Shown in pieces: positions 55,427 to 63,943 of a stretch of 64,000 nt of DNA (positions within the stretch are counted from its first letter, which is position 1; every line of letters begins with the position of its first letter). Source of the DNA: JAOZHU01 sp964632845 (GTDB taxonomy: Archaea; Thermoproteota; Bathyarchaeia; Bathyarchaeales; Bathycorpusculaceae); contig CAZWDU010000004.1 in NCBI GenBank assembly GCA_964632845.1, forward strand, positions 127,556-191,555, read 5' to 3'. A model generated the notes under the pieces. The model was not told the DNA's origin and did not search any database. It worked only from the letters and a program-made list of their open reading frames with translations. A program made the translations under genes and the position numbers.

Positions 55427-57193
55427 TTGTTGAACTACGCCGTCATAGCTGATGCTTACGAGAGAATTGAAGCTACTACGAAACGACTTGAAATGACCAA
55501 TCTGCTCGTTGAACTGCTGAAGAACACGCCTAAAGACGTTATCGCCAAAGTTGTTTATCTAACGCAAGGCAAAATATACCCAGATTTTGTGGGTTTGGAA
55601 ATCGGCGTGGCTGAAAAACTCGCCATAAAAGCCTTAGCCCGCGCGTCTGGAAGGCGAGAAAGCGAAATTGAAGAGGACTTGAAGAAGAGCGGAGACATCG
55701 GCGAAACCGCTCAAAGCTTCATAGCAAAAAAGACACAAGTAACCTTTTTCCAGAAAACACTCACAGCCCAGCGCGTTTACGAGACTCTCGACAAAATGGC
55801 GAAGACAACAGGCTCTGGAGCTGTGGATTTCAAAATGTCTCTTTTAGCTGGACTGCTGGCCGACGCTTCACCGAAAGAAGCCAAGTTCCTCATGCGCACG
55901 GTGACGGGCAACCTGCGGTTAGGCATCGCGGACATGACTGTACTGGACGCTTTAGCAATAGCGTACGGCGGAGGCAAAGAAGCCCGCGACCTCGTCGAAC
56001 GCGCTTACAACATTTCTTCAGACCTCGGCAGAGTTGCCAACATAATCGCTGAACAAGGCTTAGAAGGCATAAAAAAGTTTCAAGTCATGGTTTTCGAGCC
56101 GATAAGACCGATGCTGGCGGAACGGCTTTCTTCGCCCGAAGAGATTCTGGATAAGCTAGGCGGGAAATGCGTCGCAGAGTACAAGTACGACGGCGAACGC
56201 GTGCAAGCGCACAAGAAAGGAAACGAAGTAACCCTCTACTCTCGGCGCTTAGAGAATATTTCCAGCCAATACCCAGACGCCGTTGACCTCATCAAAGAAA
56301 ACGTAACGGCAAACGCAGCCATACTCGAAGGCGAATGCGTCGCAGTGGACATCGAAACAGGTGAGCTGCGTCCTTTCCAAGAGTTGATGCATCGGAGACG
56401 CAAATACGAGATTGAGCAGGCTATGGAGCAGTATCCTGTCTCGCTGTTCATGTTTGAAGCACTTTACGTGGACGGCAAAGACCTGACGTTGGATACTTAC
56501 CCTGCGAGACGTAAAGCGCTGGAAAACGCGCTGAAGAAAAGCAGCCGCGTCACAGTTGCCAAGAACATAATAACAGCCAAGGTGAAAGAGCTTGAAGAGT
56601 TCTTTGAGGAAGCCATAGCGGATGGCTGCGAAGGCTTAGTCTGCAAAGCCATCGGAAAAGACTCGGTTTATCAGGCTGGGGCTCGCGGCTGGCTCTGGAT
56701 AAAATACAAACGCGACTACAAAAGCGAAATGACCGATACGGTAGACCTTGTGGTAGTGGGCGCTTTTCACGGCAGAGGCAAACGCGCAGGAACCTACGGT
56801 GCCCTACTGCTTGCCGCTTACAACGCGAAAACGGACACTTTTGAAACCGTCACCAAGTGCGGAACCGGGTTCACAGACAAAGACTTGGCGAGTTTTCCCG
56901 AGCTATTGCAGGAACATGTGGTTCCGCGCAAGCACTCTCGCGTGCAGTCAATGCTGGAAGCGGATGTCTGGTTTGAACCGAAGGTCGTCTTGGAGATTTT
57001 GGGCGCAGAGATAACGTTAAGCCCCATTCACATGTGCGCCATGGACTCTATACGGAAAGGCAGCGGCTTAGCGATTAGGTTTCCGCGTTTCACGGGCAAT
57101 TACCGTGTGGATAAAGCCGCTGAAGACGCAACCACATCGGCGGAAGTTGTGGAAATGTACCGCGGTCAACTGAAACAAGTCAGTGAAGCCTAG
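55427..57193 (+). CDS. lig: ATP-dependent DNA ligase
   Basis: 588 residues from TTG at 55427 (a second TTG follows). N-terminal DNA-binding domain (about 1-210), then the adenylation motif KYDGERVQAHK with active-site lysine near 252, motif III AILEGECVAVD, motif IIIa LMHRRRKYEI, motif IV CEGLVCKAIG, motif V WLWIKYKRDY and an OB-fold domain to about 580. This is the archaeal replicative ligase that seals nicks during Okazaki fragment joining and repair. A TATA-like element TTTTAATACG lies about 40 bases before the start, so the leader is short. Confidence 0.95.
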   Translation: MLNYAVIADAYERIEATTKRLEMTNLLVELLKNTPKDVIAKVVYLTQGKIYPDFVGLEIGVAEKLAIKALARASGRRESEIEEDLKKSGDIGETAQSFIAKKTQVTFFQKTLTAQRVYETLDKMAKTTGSGAVDFKMSLLAGLLADASPKEAKFLMRTVTGNLRLGIADMTVLDALAIAYGGGKEARDLVERAYNISSDLGRVANIIAEQGLEGIKKFQVMVFEPIRPMLAERLSSPEEILDKLGGKCVAEYKYDGERVQAHKKGNEVTLYSRRLENISSQYPDAVDLIKENVTANAAILEGECVAVDIETGELRPFQELMHRRRKYEIEQAMEQYPVSLFMFEALYVDGKDLTLDTYPARRKALENALKKSSRVTVAKNIITAKVKELEEFFEEAIADGCEGLVCKAIGKDSVYQAGARGWLWIKYKRDYKSEMTDTVDLVVVGAFHGRGKRAGTYGALLLAAYNAKTDTFETVTKCGTGFTDKDLASFPELLQEHVVPRKHSRVQSMLEADVWFEPKVVLEILGAEITLSPIHMCAMDSIRKGSGLAIRFPRFTGNYRVDKAAEDATTSAEVVEMYRGQLKQVSEA

Positions 57194-57247
57194 GTCGTCA
57201 AAGGCTTGATAAGCATAAAGCGCGTAAAATACTGAGCGTGAAGCAGG

Positions 57248-57847
57248 ATGTCACAAGATTCGGAAAAAATGAAGGCTCTTGTCGCTTTTAAGAAGAAGCT
57301 TGAAGAGCGCATTGCTAATTTAGATTCTGAACTTAAAGAGACTCAAGCCACGTTGGATGTGGTTAACTTGATTTTGCTTGAGAAAGGCTTCAAACGCGGA
57401 GACATAAAAAAGGTAACAATTATACCTGAAGAGGCTGCGCCGCCCAAAGTCTCCGTGGCTGCGGAAGAGAAACATGTGCAGCACATTGCAGAAACCGAGA
57501 ATGTCATACCATTAAAAACGGTGAACGACGAGTCGCTGGCGATAATTTACGTGGAAAAACAAACATTGCATGTGCTACCAGACGAAACCAAGAACTTCAG
57601 CGTGAACACGCCGCCCTTCACCAATTTTCTAGTGGAGCGCGTGCTCGCGAAGATGCAGGAGAAAGACAACGAACTCGTAAGAATGGGGCAGCTTACACCT
57701 GACAAAATGTTCGCCTACAACATCGTCCGCGAAGGCGATTCACTCCGCGAAATAGTCATCAAAAACGTTGACGAAGAACGCTTAAGAGAACTGAAATCCA
57801 GCATCAGGTGGACGCTGGACAAAATGTACGAGAAAATGAAAAGCTGA
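57248..57847 (+). CDS. Unknown protein with N-terminal coiled coil
   Basis: 199 residues. The first 50 form a coiled coil (EKMKALVAFKKKLEERIANLDSELKETQATLDVVNLIL). The central part (about 60-100) is a flexible linker. The second half is a folded domain, with IYVEKQTLHVLPDETKNFSVNTPPF, FLVERVLAKM and EIVIKNVDEERLRELKSSIRWTLDKMYEKM. I do not recognise it; similar proteins seem common in uncultured archaea. It lies directly after DNA ligase, with a 54-base gap, and may share its transcript. Confidence 0.6.
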   Translation: MSQDSEKMKALVAFKKKLEERIANLDSELKETQATLDVVNLILLEKGFKRGDIKKVTIIPEEAAPPKVSVAAEEKHVQHIAETENVIPLKTVNDESLAIIYVEKQTLHVLPDETKNFSVNTPPFTNFLVERVLAKMQEKDNELVRMGQLTPDKMFAYNIVREGDSLREIVIKNVDEERLRELKSSIRWTLDKMYEKMKS

Positions 57848-57852
57848 ACGGG

Positions 57853-58185
57853 CTACAGATACTTCTTCAGCACGGCATCCAGTTTTCCTTTGGCACAGAG
57901 CCCAACCAGCCGTTCAACTTCACAACCGTCCTTGAACACTATCAACGTTGGGATGCTGAAAACTTGGTAGCATTCAGCTTTTTCTGGGTTTTCGTCAACA
58001 TCCAGCTTGGCTACAAGAGCTTTTCCCGCGTACTCTTTGGCTAACTCCTCAATGGTTGGTGCTAAAGCTCTGCAGGGACCACACCAACCCGCCCAAAAAT
58101 CAACCAACACAACGCGGTTATTCTTAATTGTTTCATCAAAATTCGCGTCAGTCACATGAAAAGGCCCATCACTCATAAAGTTCAT
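57853..58185 (-). CDS. trx: Thioredoxin
   Basis: 110 residues with the active site WAGWCGPCRALAP, a VVLVDFWAGW strand before it, the cis-proline in FSIPTLIVFKDG and the final helix KGKLDAVLKKYL. The N-terminus is slightly longer than E. coli thioredoxin. It reduces protein disulfides with an unknown reductase; none is nearby. It converges on the gene at 57248 with a five-base gap. Confidence 0.92.
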   Translation of the reverse strand: MNFMSDGPFHVTDANFDETIKNNRVVLVDFWAGWCGPCRALAPTIEELAKEYAGKALVAKLDVDENPEKAECYQVFSIPTLIVFKDGCEVERLVGLCAKGKLDAVLKKYL

Positions 58186-58370
58186 ACTCCCTGATTAGAT
58201 TTGCACTTAACCCATCCGCTTGCTCGGATATAAACTGTTCGCGCTCACTGTACTGCTTTCTTTCGCTGAAGCAAGAAACAAATCCCTTTCCTGAGAGCAG
58301 TAGAAAGATGAAATAGCTCAAGGCTGGAAAAGGTTTATTTTTAGGCTTACAGCTAACATTGCAGAACTAT

Positions 58371-58413
58371 GGCGGACCAACTGTGTCCGCTGGGATGTAG
58401 CCCAGAACGGGCT
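58371..58413 (+). promoter_or_regulatory. Two tandem hairpins in the eL15 leader
   Basis: The first is GCGGAC-CAACTGT-GTCCGC at 58372-58390; the second is AGCCC-AGAAC-GGGCT at 58399-58413. They lie between a TATA element (GGTTTATTTTTAG, 58332-58344) and the eL15 start at 58449. A transcript starting near 58365 would have both hairpins in its leader; a feedback site for a ribosomal protein is possible. Confidence 0.45.
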
Positions 58414-58448
58414 GAACCGCAAACTTTAGCATAAGAGGTGAAAAAAGA

Positions 58449-59030
58449 ATGGCATACAAGTATATTGCAGAAGAATGGGCAAAACCAGAAAACACGTTCC
58501 TAGAAGAACTCATGAAGCAACGCTTAATCGAATGGCGCCAGCAACACACGATAACACGTATAGAGCGACCAACGAGGCTTGACCGCGCCAGAAAACTCGG
58601 CTACAAAGCTAAACAAGGCTTCGTAATTGTGCGCGTGCGCGTGAGAAGAGGCGGCATGCACAAGAAGAGACCCAAATCGGGAAGACGCCCGAAACGCATG
58701 GGTGTCGCAAAGTTCAAACCTGCCAAAAGCATCAGGCTCATAGGAGAAGAACGCGTAGCAAAGAAGTTCCCGAACTTGGAAGTGCTTAACAGTTACTGGG
58801 TAGGCGAAGACGGGCGCTCAAAATGGTTTGAAGTAATCTTGGTAGACCCTAATCACCCTGTGATTAAAACCGACAAAGATGTTAACTGGATAACGCAGAA
58901 GCAGCATCGTAACCGTGCGCTCAGAAGTTTAACAAGTGCGGGCAAAAAAGTGCGGAGCTTAAGAAGGAAGGGTATAGGCGCAGAAAAGTTTAGGCCCAGC
59001 AAACGTAAAGGTGCCAAAGGAGCTCACTAG
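58449..59030 (+). CDS. rpl15e: Ribosomal protein eL15
   Basis: 193 residues with AYKYIAEEWAKPE at the start, RIERPTRLDRARKLGYKAKQGF, VIVRVRVRRGGMHKKRPKSGRRPKRMG and EVLNSYWVGEDGRSKWFEVILVDPNHP. A GAGGTGA ribosome site precedes the ATG. It is the first gene of a rightward operon: eL15, eL13, an exosome-linked RNA-binding protein, Rpp30 and Pop5, an order known from other archaea. The tandem leader hairpins are upstream. Confidence 0.95.
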   Translation: MAYKYIAEEWAKPENTFLEELMKQRLIEWRQQHTITRIERPTRLDRARKLGYKAKQGFVIVRVRVRRGGMHKKRPKSGRRPKRMGVAKFKPAKSIRLIGEERVAKKFPNLEVLNSYWVGEDGRSKWFEVILVDPNHPVIKTDKDVNWITQKQHRNRALRSLTSAGKKVRSLRRKGIGAEKFRPSKRKGAKGAH

Positions 59031-59032
59031 TA

Positions 59033-59290
59033 ATGCATCATATAAAGCCTAAAATTCTCAAGCCCGACGGTAAACAGCGTAGCGGCAGAGGATTCAGCCG
59101 TGACGAGATAGGCAAAGCAGGTTTAAGCGCTGTTGAAGCAGCAAGATTAGGTTTGCCTGTTGATTTCAGAAGAAAAACAGTGCACGACGAAAACGTTGAA
59201 GCCGTCAAAGCCTACGTGGAAAAGGCAAAGGCGGAAGCTAAACCCAAAGCTAAACTGAAGAAAAAACCTAAAAGCCAGAAAACACCGTAA
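59033..59290 (+). CDS. rpl13e: Ribosomal protein eL13
   Basis: 85 residues. KQRSGRGFSRDEIGKAGLSAVEAARLGLPVDFRRKTVHDENVEAVKAY matches the eL13 core (RxGRGFS, L-I-x-VD-RR). A lysine-rich tail follows. eL13 is known from eukaryotes and a subset of archaea, mainly the TACK lineages, which agrees with the placement of this genome. It starts two bases after eL15. Confidence 0.88.
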   Translation: MHHIKPKILKPDGKQRSGRGFSRDEIGKAGLSAVEAARLGLPVDFRRKTVHDENVEAVKAYVEKAKAEAKPKAKLKKKPKSQKTP

Positions 59291-59307
59291 CAAAGTACGG
59301 TGCCATC

Positions 59308-59754
59308 GTGTCTTCTAAAACGCCTGTAGGCTACGTTGATATACGAGTCTTTGCCCACGCCACTGAAGACCTAGAAAAAGTTTCAACTGCCGTCCGCAAC
59401 ACTTTGCCACAGGAAATAAGCGAGAACACGGTTTTACAAAAAACCAGTTTAACGGGGCATCATGGAAACCCCATAACTCTTTTCCAAACCAAAATCACCG
59501 ATAAAAAAGCGCTCCCGCTGGTTCTCGGAAAAATAGCCGCAAGCTTAAGCTCCTTAGACAAGGAAACATTAAACAGCGAAATGAAACTGCACTTGGAAAA
59601 GCGCAATTTGTATCTGAGGTTTGACAAGCAAGCTGCCTACTTGGGCGAGTTAAAGTTTTCCTCAAACGACCCCATACACTTCAAAATACACTTCAAAAAT
59701 AAAACTCCTGAAGAGATAACGGAAATTTGCAGAGAAACAGGGTTACTTCCATGA
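59308..59754 (+). CDS. RNA-binding protein of the exosome-associated COG1325 type
   Basis: 148 residues from GTG at 59308. The pattern VGYVDIRVFAHATEDLEKVSTAVRNTLP, SLTGHHGNPITLFQTKITDKKALPLVLGKI and LYLRFDKQAAYLGELKFSSNDPIHFKIHFKN fits the archaeal family called RNA-binding protein, exosome subunit. It lies between eL13 and Rpp30, the usual location. The next gene overlaps its end by four bases (ATGA). Its exact role in RNA processing is not established. Confidence 0.82.
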   Translation: MSSKTPVGYVDIRVFAHATEDLEKVSTAVRNTLPQEISENTVLQKTSLTGHHGNPITLFQTKITDKKALPLVLGKIAASLSSLDKETLNSEMKLHLEKRNLYLRFDKQAAYLGELKFSSNDPIHFKIHFKNKTPEEITEICRETGLLP

Positions 59755-60485
59755 AACGAAACTTTGCAGATTTACATTTGCGATTGAATCTGAAAGGCTC
59801 AGCGAACGCCTCGCGAACCATAAACAAGATAGCAACGCTTGGCTACCGTTTAATTGCAGTGCCCCTTTCGCCTGAAACACGCGAAGACGAAACCGCTGGG
59901 CTGCGGAGCATATGCAGCGAAGCCAAACTGGATTTTGTCTCGCGAGTTGACATAAAACCGAAAACGCAAAATGACCTGATGCATCAGTTACGAAGGCTTA
60001 GGCGAAAATTTGAAGTTGTCTGCGTCGTCTGCGACAGCAAAGAGGTTGCCCGTCAAGCAGCTAAAGACCGGCGTGTTGACCTGTTGAATTTTCCTCTGTT
60101 GGATTATCGTAAGCGGTTCTTTGACAGGGCAGAGGCTGAATTAGCCAGCAACAGCCTAGCAGCATTGGAGATAGACGTGAAGCCTCTGCTTGTTTTAGAA
60201 GGAGCAGCCAGAGTGCGGTTGCTTTCGAATTTGCGGCGGGAAATCGCCATCGCCAAGGAATTTCATGTGCCCATTGTTATCTCAAGCGGAGCCACAAGCG
60301 AAATGCTGCTGAGAAAACCGCGGGAGCAAGCGGCGTTAGCGGGCTTGTTTGATTTGGATGAGGCTTCAGCGTTGGAGGCTGTTTCTCAGAATCCACTGGC
60401 GATTGTTAAGCGTAATAGGCAGAAGCTTAGTTCCAAGTTTGTGGCGCCGGGAATACGCGTGATTAAGGAAGGTAGAGACTGTTGA
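59751..60485 (+). CDS. rnp3: RNase P protein component 3 (Rpp30)
   Basis: 244 residues from the ATG at 59751, which overlaps the previous stop by four bases; a longer start at 59727 would sit inside the previous gene. The PHP-like TIM-barrel features are FADLHLRLN, ATLGYRLIAVPL, SRVDIKPKTQNDLMHQLRRLRRKFEVVCV, RVDLLNFPL, ALEIDVKPLL and VPIVISSGATSE. It works with Pop5 in the tRNA 5'-end processing ribonuclease. Pop5 follows with a four-base overlap. Confidence 0.92.
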   Translation: MKRNFADLHLRLNLKGSANASRTINKIATLGYRLIAVPLSPETREDETAGLRSICSEAKLDFVSRVDIKPKTQNDLMHQLRRLRRKFEVVCVVCDSKEVARQAAKDRRVDLLNFPLLDYRKRFFDRAEAELASNSLAALEIDVKPLLVLEGAARVRLLSNLRREIAIAKEFHVPIVISSGATSEMLLRKPREQAALAGLFDLDEASALEAVSQNPLAIVKRNRQKLSSKFVAPGIRVIKEGRDC

Positions 60486-60796
60486 AGAGGATTAAACGGC
60501 GATACTTAGCGGTGCAGGTGGATTCGGATGGGGTGCCTACGGCGAAAGAGTTTATGGATGCGGTTTGGAGTGCGGTTACGAAACTTTATGGGGAGTACGG
60601 TGCGAGCCTCACGAGTTTAACGCTGATTGACTATGACGTAGAAAGGAAGGTAGCGGTTATCCGTACTGCTCTTGTAGCGGTGGGCATTGTTAGAACGGCG
60701 TTGGCTTCGATTCTGTCGATTGCGAATAGGGAAGCGGCGGTGCATGTTGTGGCGGTTTCAGGCACGATAAAGTCGCTGCTCGAAAAAGTGAGATAA
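60482..60796 (+). CDS. rnp2: RNase P protein component 2 (Pop5)
   Basis: 104 residues, TTG start at 60482 overlapping the Rpp30 stop. RRYLAVQVDSDGVPTAKEFMDAVWSAVTKLYGEYGASLTSLTLIDYDVERKVAVIRTAL is the Pop5 fold, with VRTALASI following. Pop5 and Rpp30 bind the catalytic domain of RNase P RNA. The proteasome alpha gene that often comes next in archaea is absent here. Confidence 0.9.
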   Translation: MKRIKRRYLAVQVDSDGVPTAKEFMDAVWSAVTKLYGEYGASLTSLTLIDYDVERKVAVIRTALVAVGIVRTALASILSIANREAAVHVVAVSGTIKSLLEKVR

Positions 60797-61057
60797 CCGT
60801 TTGCTAGTATTTGGTTTTGCGTTTTTGCTTGGTTTGCCTGTTAGTTTTGTCGTGTGTGTTGCTTCGTAATTGTGGTTGAGCAGGTTTCTGAAAGTAAACT
60901 TTGTTGTAATAAAAAGTAAAGACAAACTGCAGTAAAGCAACATTCACCATTGGACAAACTCGCAAATAATATACAGAAATGTTTATCAATGCCCAGTGAT
61001 TCCATCTTAGCGTTAAATATTTGTGGGAAGAAAGACAAATTACGAGAGAAGTGTACA

Positions 61058-62287
61058 ATGGAGATAGAAGACTTCTTTTTTAAATTGCCACTGAAAACCG
61101 ACGTCATCATAGATGATACTACGTTGAGAGACGGCATCCAAATGCCTGGTTTAGCTGTAAAACCCAAAGACGCCGCGAAAATAGCTCGACTCTTAAGCGG
61201 AATCGGCGTGGAACGCATTGAGCTTTACCATTACCAGAAACCCGACAAGAAAGCTGTAAGGCTCATTCAGAAAATGAACTTGAACCTCCGAGTGGCTGGA
61301 TGGTGCCGCGCAGTTAAAGACGACATAGACAGCGCCCTAGAATGCGGCTTCAAAGAAATAGGCATCTCACATCCAGTTTCAAACATACACTTCAAGGCTA
61401 AATGGCCAGATAAAACTCCCGAGCAAATATTAGCTAACGTGGCTGAAGTAGTGGAGTACGCTGCTAAGACGCAGGGGTTGCGAACGTTCGTTCACGGCGA
61501 GGACAGCACTCGTGCAGACTGGGAGTTTGAGAAGAAATTCATCAACACAATTGCTCAAGCAGGCGCAGAATGCTATCGAATATGCGATACGGTGGGTATT
61601 GGACTTTCAGATGTGAATGCGCCGTTGCCAAGCGGGATTCCAGCTAAAGTGAAAGCCATCAAAAAAGAAACAAGGATTAAAAGCATTGAGATTCATACGC
61701 ATGATGATTTTGGGAACGCGGTTGAGAACACTATGGCTGCGGTGCGTGCAGCGTCAGGCGTGTGGGATCAAGTTTACGCGAGCACCACGTTTCTGGGCAT
61801 TGGAGAAAGGGCTGGGAACGCTGAAACCGAAAAGGTTCTGTTGAACTTGTATTTGCATTATGGCGTTAAGAAGTTTGAGGGCAAAACTCAAAAGCTTACG
61901 CCGTTGGCTAACTTCATCGGCAGGGCAACAGGTTACGTGGTGCCGCCTAACAAGGCGATAGTGGGCGCTTACGGTTTTGCACATGAGTCTGGGATTCACA
62001 CGCATGGAGTTTTAAGTGACCCGTGGACTTATGAGCCTTATCCGCCTGAGCTTGTGGGTAACACGCGGCGCTTAACCATCGGGAAGCAATCAGGAAAGGG
62101 CATAATCAAGCATAAGATAACGGAAATCACAGGGAACAAGCCAGACGACCAAACGCTGTTAACAGTGGTGGAGAAAGTTAAGGAAATTTACGCGAACGGC
62201 AGAAAAGCTTCGCTGAAAGAGGAAGAATTCAAAAAAATACTGCGAATGCTTGACATGCTTCCAGAAACCAACGGCAACAGCCACTGA
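61058..62287 (+). CDS. DRE-TIM metallolyase: homocitrate/isopropylmalate synthase type
   Basis: 409 residues from ATG at 61058; in-frame upstream starts at 60989 (ATG) and 60950 (TTG) would add 23 to 36 residues without the family look. DTTLRDGIQMPG is the metal-binding DRE motif, HTHDDFGNAVEN the HxH metal site and GIGERAGNAETEKVL the acyl-CoA-binding block. The enzyme condenses acetyl-CoA with a 2-oxo acid. It lacks the long LeuA regulatory C-terminus, and HGVLSDPWTYEPY favours homocitrate synthase. The lysine pathway genes are not in the window. Upstream TATA elements (AATAATATAC) drive it separately from RNase P genes. Confidence 0.85.
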   Translation: MEIEDFFFKLPLKTDVIIDDTTLRDGIQMPGLAVKPKDAAKIARLLSGIGVERIELYHYQKPDKKAVRLIQKMNLNLRVAGWCRAVKDDIDSALECGFKEIGISHPVSNIHFKAKWPDKTPEQILANVAEVVEYAAKTQGLRTFVHGEDSTRADWEFEKKFINTIAQAGAECYRICDTVGIGLSDVNAPLPSGIPAKVKAIKKETRIKSIEIHTHDDFGNAVENTMAAVRAASGVWDQVYASTTFLGIGERAGNAETEKVLLNLYLHYGVKKFEGKTQKLTPLANFIGRATGYVVPPNKAIVGAYGFAHESGIHTHGVLSDPWTYEPYPPELVGNTRRLTIGKQSGKGIIKHKITEITGNKPDDQTLLTVVEKVKEIYANGRKASLKEEEFKKILRMLDMLPETNGNSH

Positions 62288-62647
62288 ACTCAATTCTTTG
62301 AATCTTTTCGCAGTGGAACGGGTATTGCTTTGCTGAGCAGAGGCCTTCCTTGCAAATAGAGACTTTGCTCTTGTAATTCTCTGAAAAGGATGTGTGCGGG
62401 TACTAGAGTAAAAGTAAACTATTTTTTGGTGAAACAGTGAAAGAAAAGAGAAAGTTAAGCCCGATTTGGGCTATGTCGTCGAATATATGCGCTACTCAGG
62501 TCTTTGATTTTTGTCAAAACTCAATTAGCGCACGCTCGCGTCTCATAGCAGCGTAACGGATTTACGTGTCCATCTTTTCTCGTTTTTTGGAACCATCGGA
62601 GAAATTCTCACGCGCATTTTATATATGACCCAAACTGAACTCATTGA
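62288..62647 (+). other. Intergenic region before the Lrp genes
   Basis: 360 bases with no convincing gene. AGCCCGATTTGGGCT (62458-62472) is a 6-base stem hairpin. A strong TATA element TTTTATATATGAC at 62618-62630 serves the first Lrp gene, so its transcript has a very short or no leader. Confidence 0.5.
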
Positions 62648-63121
62648 ATGATAAGCTTGACGGCGCAAGTGAAAATTGATGAGGTTGACGTGAAGATTCT
62701 GCGGGCGCTTATAGCGGATGCCCGAACCAAGCTAAAAGACATCGCTAAAGAATGCGGGCTCTCGTCTACGGCGATTCTCAAAAGGGTTAAACGGCTCAAA
62801 GCCGCTGGAGTCATCGTTGGCTCGGTGCTGTTCCTGAACATGAACCAAACGGGCTTCATGCACGCAGCAACCATAGTTGTGAACGTGGATATCCATGAAA
62901 AAAAAGAAGCCCTCAGGATTATTAGGGATAGGTCCAATCTTCTTGTTACAGGCGAAAGCGCGGGCATCAACACACTCAGAGCATTCGTGGTAGCTAAGAG
63001 CATAGTAGACCTCGAGAATTTGAAGCAAGCCATCAGAAACAAGCTGGGCTCCAGAAAGATCGCGGTGACTATCTGGAGAACCCCGCAGTTACTATTTGAC
63101 AATGTTAAACTGGAACCATAA
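62648..63121 (+). CDS. Lrp/AsnC-family regulator 1
   Basis: 157 residues. Helix-turn-helix: VDVKILRALIADARTKLKDIAKECGLSSTAILKRVKRLKAAGVIVGS. The C-terminal RAM domain (FMHAATIVVNVDIHEKKEALRIIRDRSN and VVAKSIVDLENLKQAI) binds amino acids and forms the octamer. The TATA element lies about 20 bases before the ATG. A second Lrp gene follows after 12 bases, so the two are co-transcribed. Adjacency to the acyl-CoA condensing enzyme suggests amino-acid control. Confidence 0.9.
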   Translation: MISLTAQVKIDEVDVKILRALIADARTKLKDIAKECGLSSTAILKRVKRLKAAGVIVGSVLFLNMNQTGFMHAATIVVNVDIHEKKEALRIIRDRSNLLVTGESAGINTLRAFVVAKSIVDLENLKQAIRNKLGSRKIAVTIWRTPQLLFDNVKLEP

Positions 63122-63133
63122 GGAGTTGAAGGT

Positions 63134-63592
63134 ATGGATGAAACGGATTTAGAAATACTGCGACTGCTTGTAAGAAAACCTCAGGAGCCCTTCTCCAGAA
63201 TTGCGAAGAAATTAGGCATCTCGCCGAACACAGTGCAGAGTAAGGTTCAGAAAATGAAGGAAGCAGGGATAATCCATTGCTTCTCGATAATCATAGACCT
63301 CTCCAAGCTAGGCTACCAAGGCGAAGCATATCTCCAAATAACAAACGCGCCCGGCTACGACAAAGCCACCACGATAGACAGGCTCAAGGTAATCCCAAAC
63401 ATATTCATCGTCACCGAAATCATCGGAGCCTTCGACATTATGGCAATCGCCGCCGTCAAAGACTACAAGAGCATAGTCAACATGGTCAACACCATTAAAC
63501 AGCTGCCGAGCGTGGAGAAAGTCGAAACCGACTTCGTCACGGATACGCAGTTCCCAGCTACAACAAGTTTCACGGAACAACTAACGCCATAA
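63134..63592 (+). CDS. Lrp/AsnC-family regulator 2
   Basis: 152 residues. Helix-turn-helix: LEILRLLVRKPQEPFSRIAKKLGISPNTVQSKVQKMKEAGII. RAM domain: EAYLQITNAPGYDKATTIDRLKVIPNIFIVTEIIGAFDIMAIAAVKDYKSIVNMVNTIKQLPSVEKVETDFV. An AGGAG ribosome site precedes the ATG. It differs clearly from the first Lrp protein, so the pair is not a recent duplication and could form mixed assemblies. Confidence 0.9.
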   Translation: MDETDLEILRLLVRKPQEPFSRIAKKLGISPNTVQSKVQKMKEAGIIHCFSIIIDLSKLGYQGEAYLQITNAPGYDKATTIDRLKVIPNIFIVTEIIGAFDIMAIAAVKDYKSIVNMVNTIKQLPSVEKVETDFVTDTQFPATTSFTEQLTP

Positions 63593-63672
63593 AAACCATA
63601 AAGCAGCTGAACTCTGTTCCTTTTCATGAAGACTATCGCGTTATTCTGCGATTAACTGGCTCAATCGGGGTA

Positions 63673-63807
63673 TCATTTCTTGTTTGCTATGTAGAGCTTT
63701 ACTGATTCAAGCTTGGTTAAGTTGCAGTTCTTTTGGAGTCGTTTCAGTAAGTCGGCTACTTTCCGTATTGTGCTTTCTTTGTAGGCATTGCGCTTCATCC
63801 ATAGCAT
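63673..63807 (-). pseudogene. Remnant of a tyrosine recombinase N-terminal domain
   Basis: A 44-residue frame from ATG 63807 to a stop at 63675-63673. The peptide MLWMKRNAYKESTIRKVADL, then LKRLQKNCNLTKLESVKLYI, matches the start of the core-binding domain of archaeal XerA/phage-like tyrosine recombinases (pattern Y-xSTI-x-Y-x-x-L-K-L, SVKEYIA). The catalytic domain is missing and nothing related follows. It points away from the tRNA-Val gene 137 bases to its right, whose 3' end faces it. This suggests a decayed integrated element. Confidence 0.5.
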
Positions 63808-63943
63808 TGTGTTCGGAATGTTTAATTCAGACTGGGATGCTGTTAATTCGTTGGGGGATGATGTCGCCGTCCCAGTCGGATTGGGAAAGATGAAGAATGA
63901 GAATAGTTGACAGACCCCAGTTTTGCGTTGACTAAAAGCGAAA

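Noticed and set aside
63684..63893. A 69-codon plus-strand frame at the right edge
   Set aside because: It is rich in Cys, Leu and Ser without domain pattern and lies opposite the recombinase fragment, whose peptide is far more protein-like.
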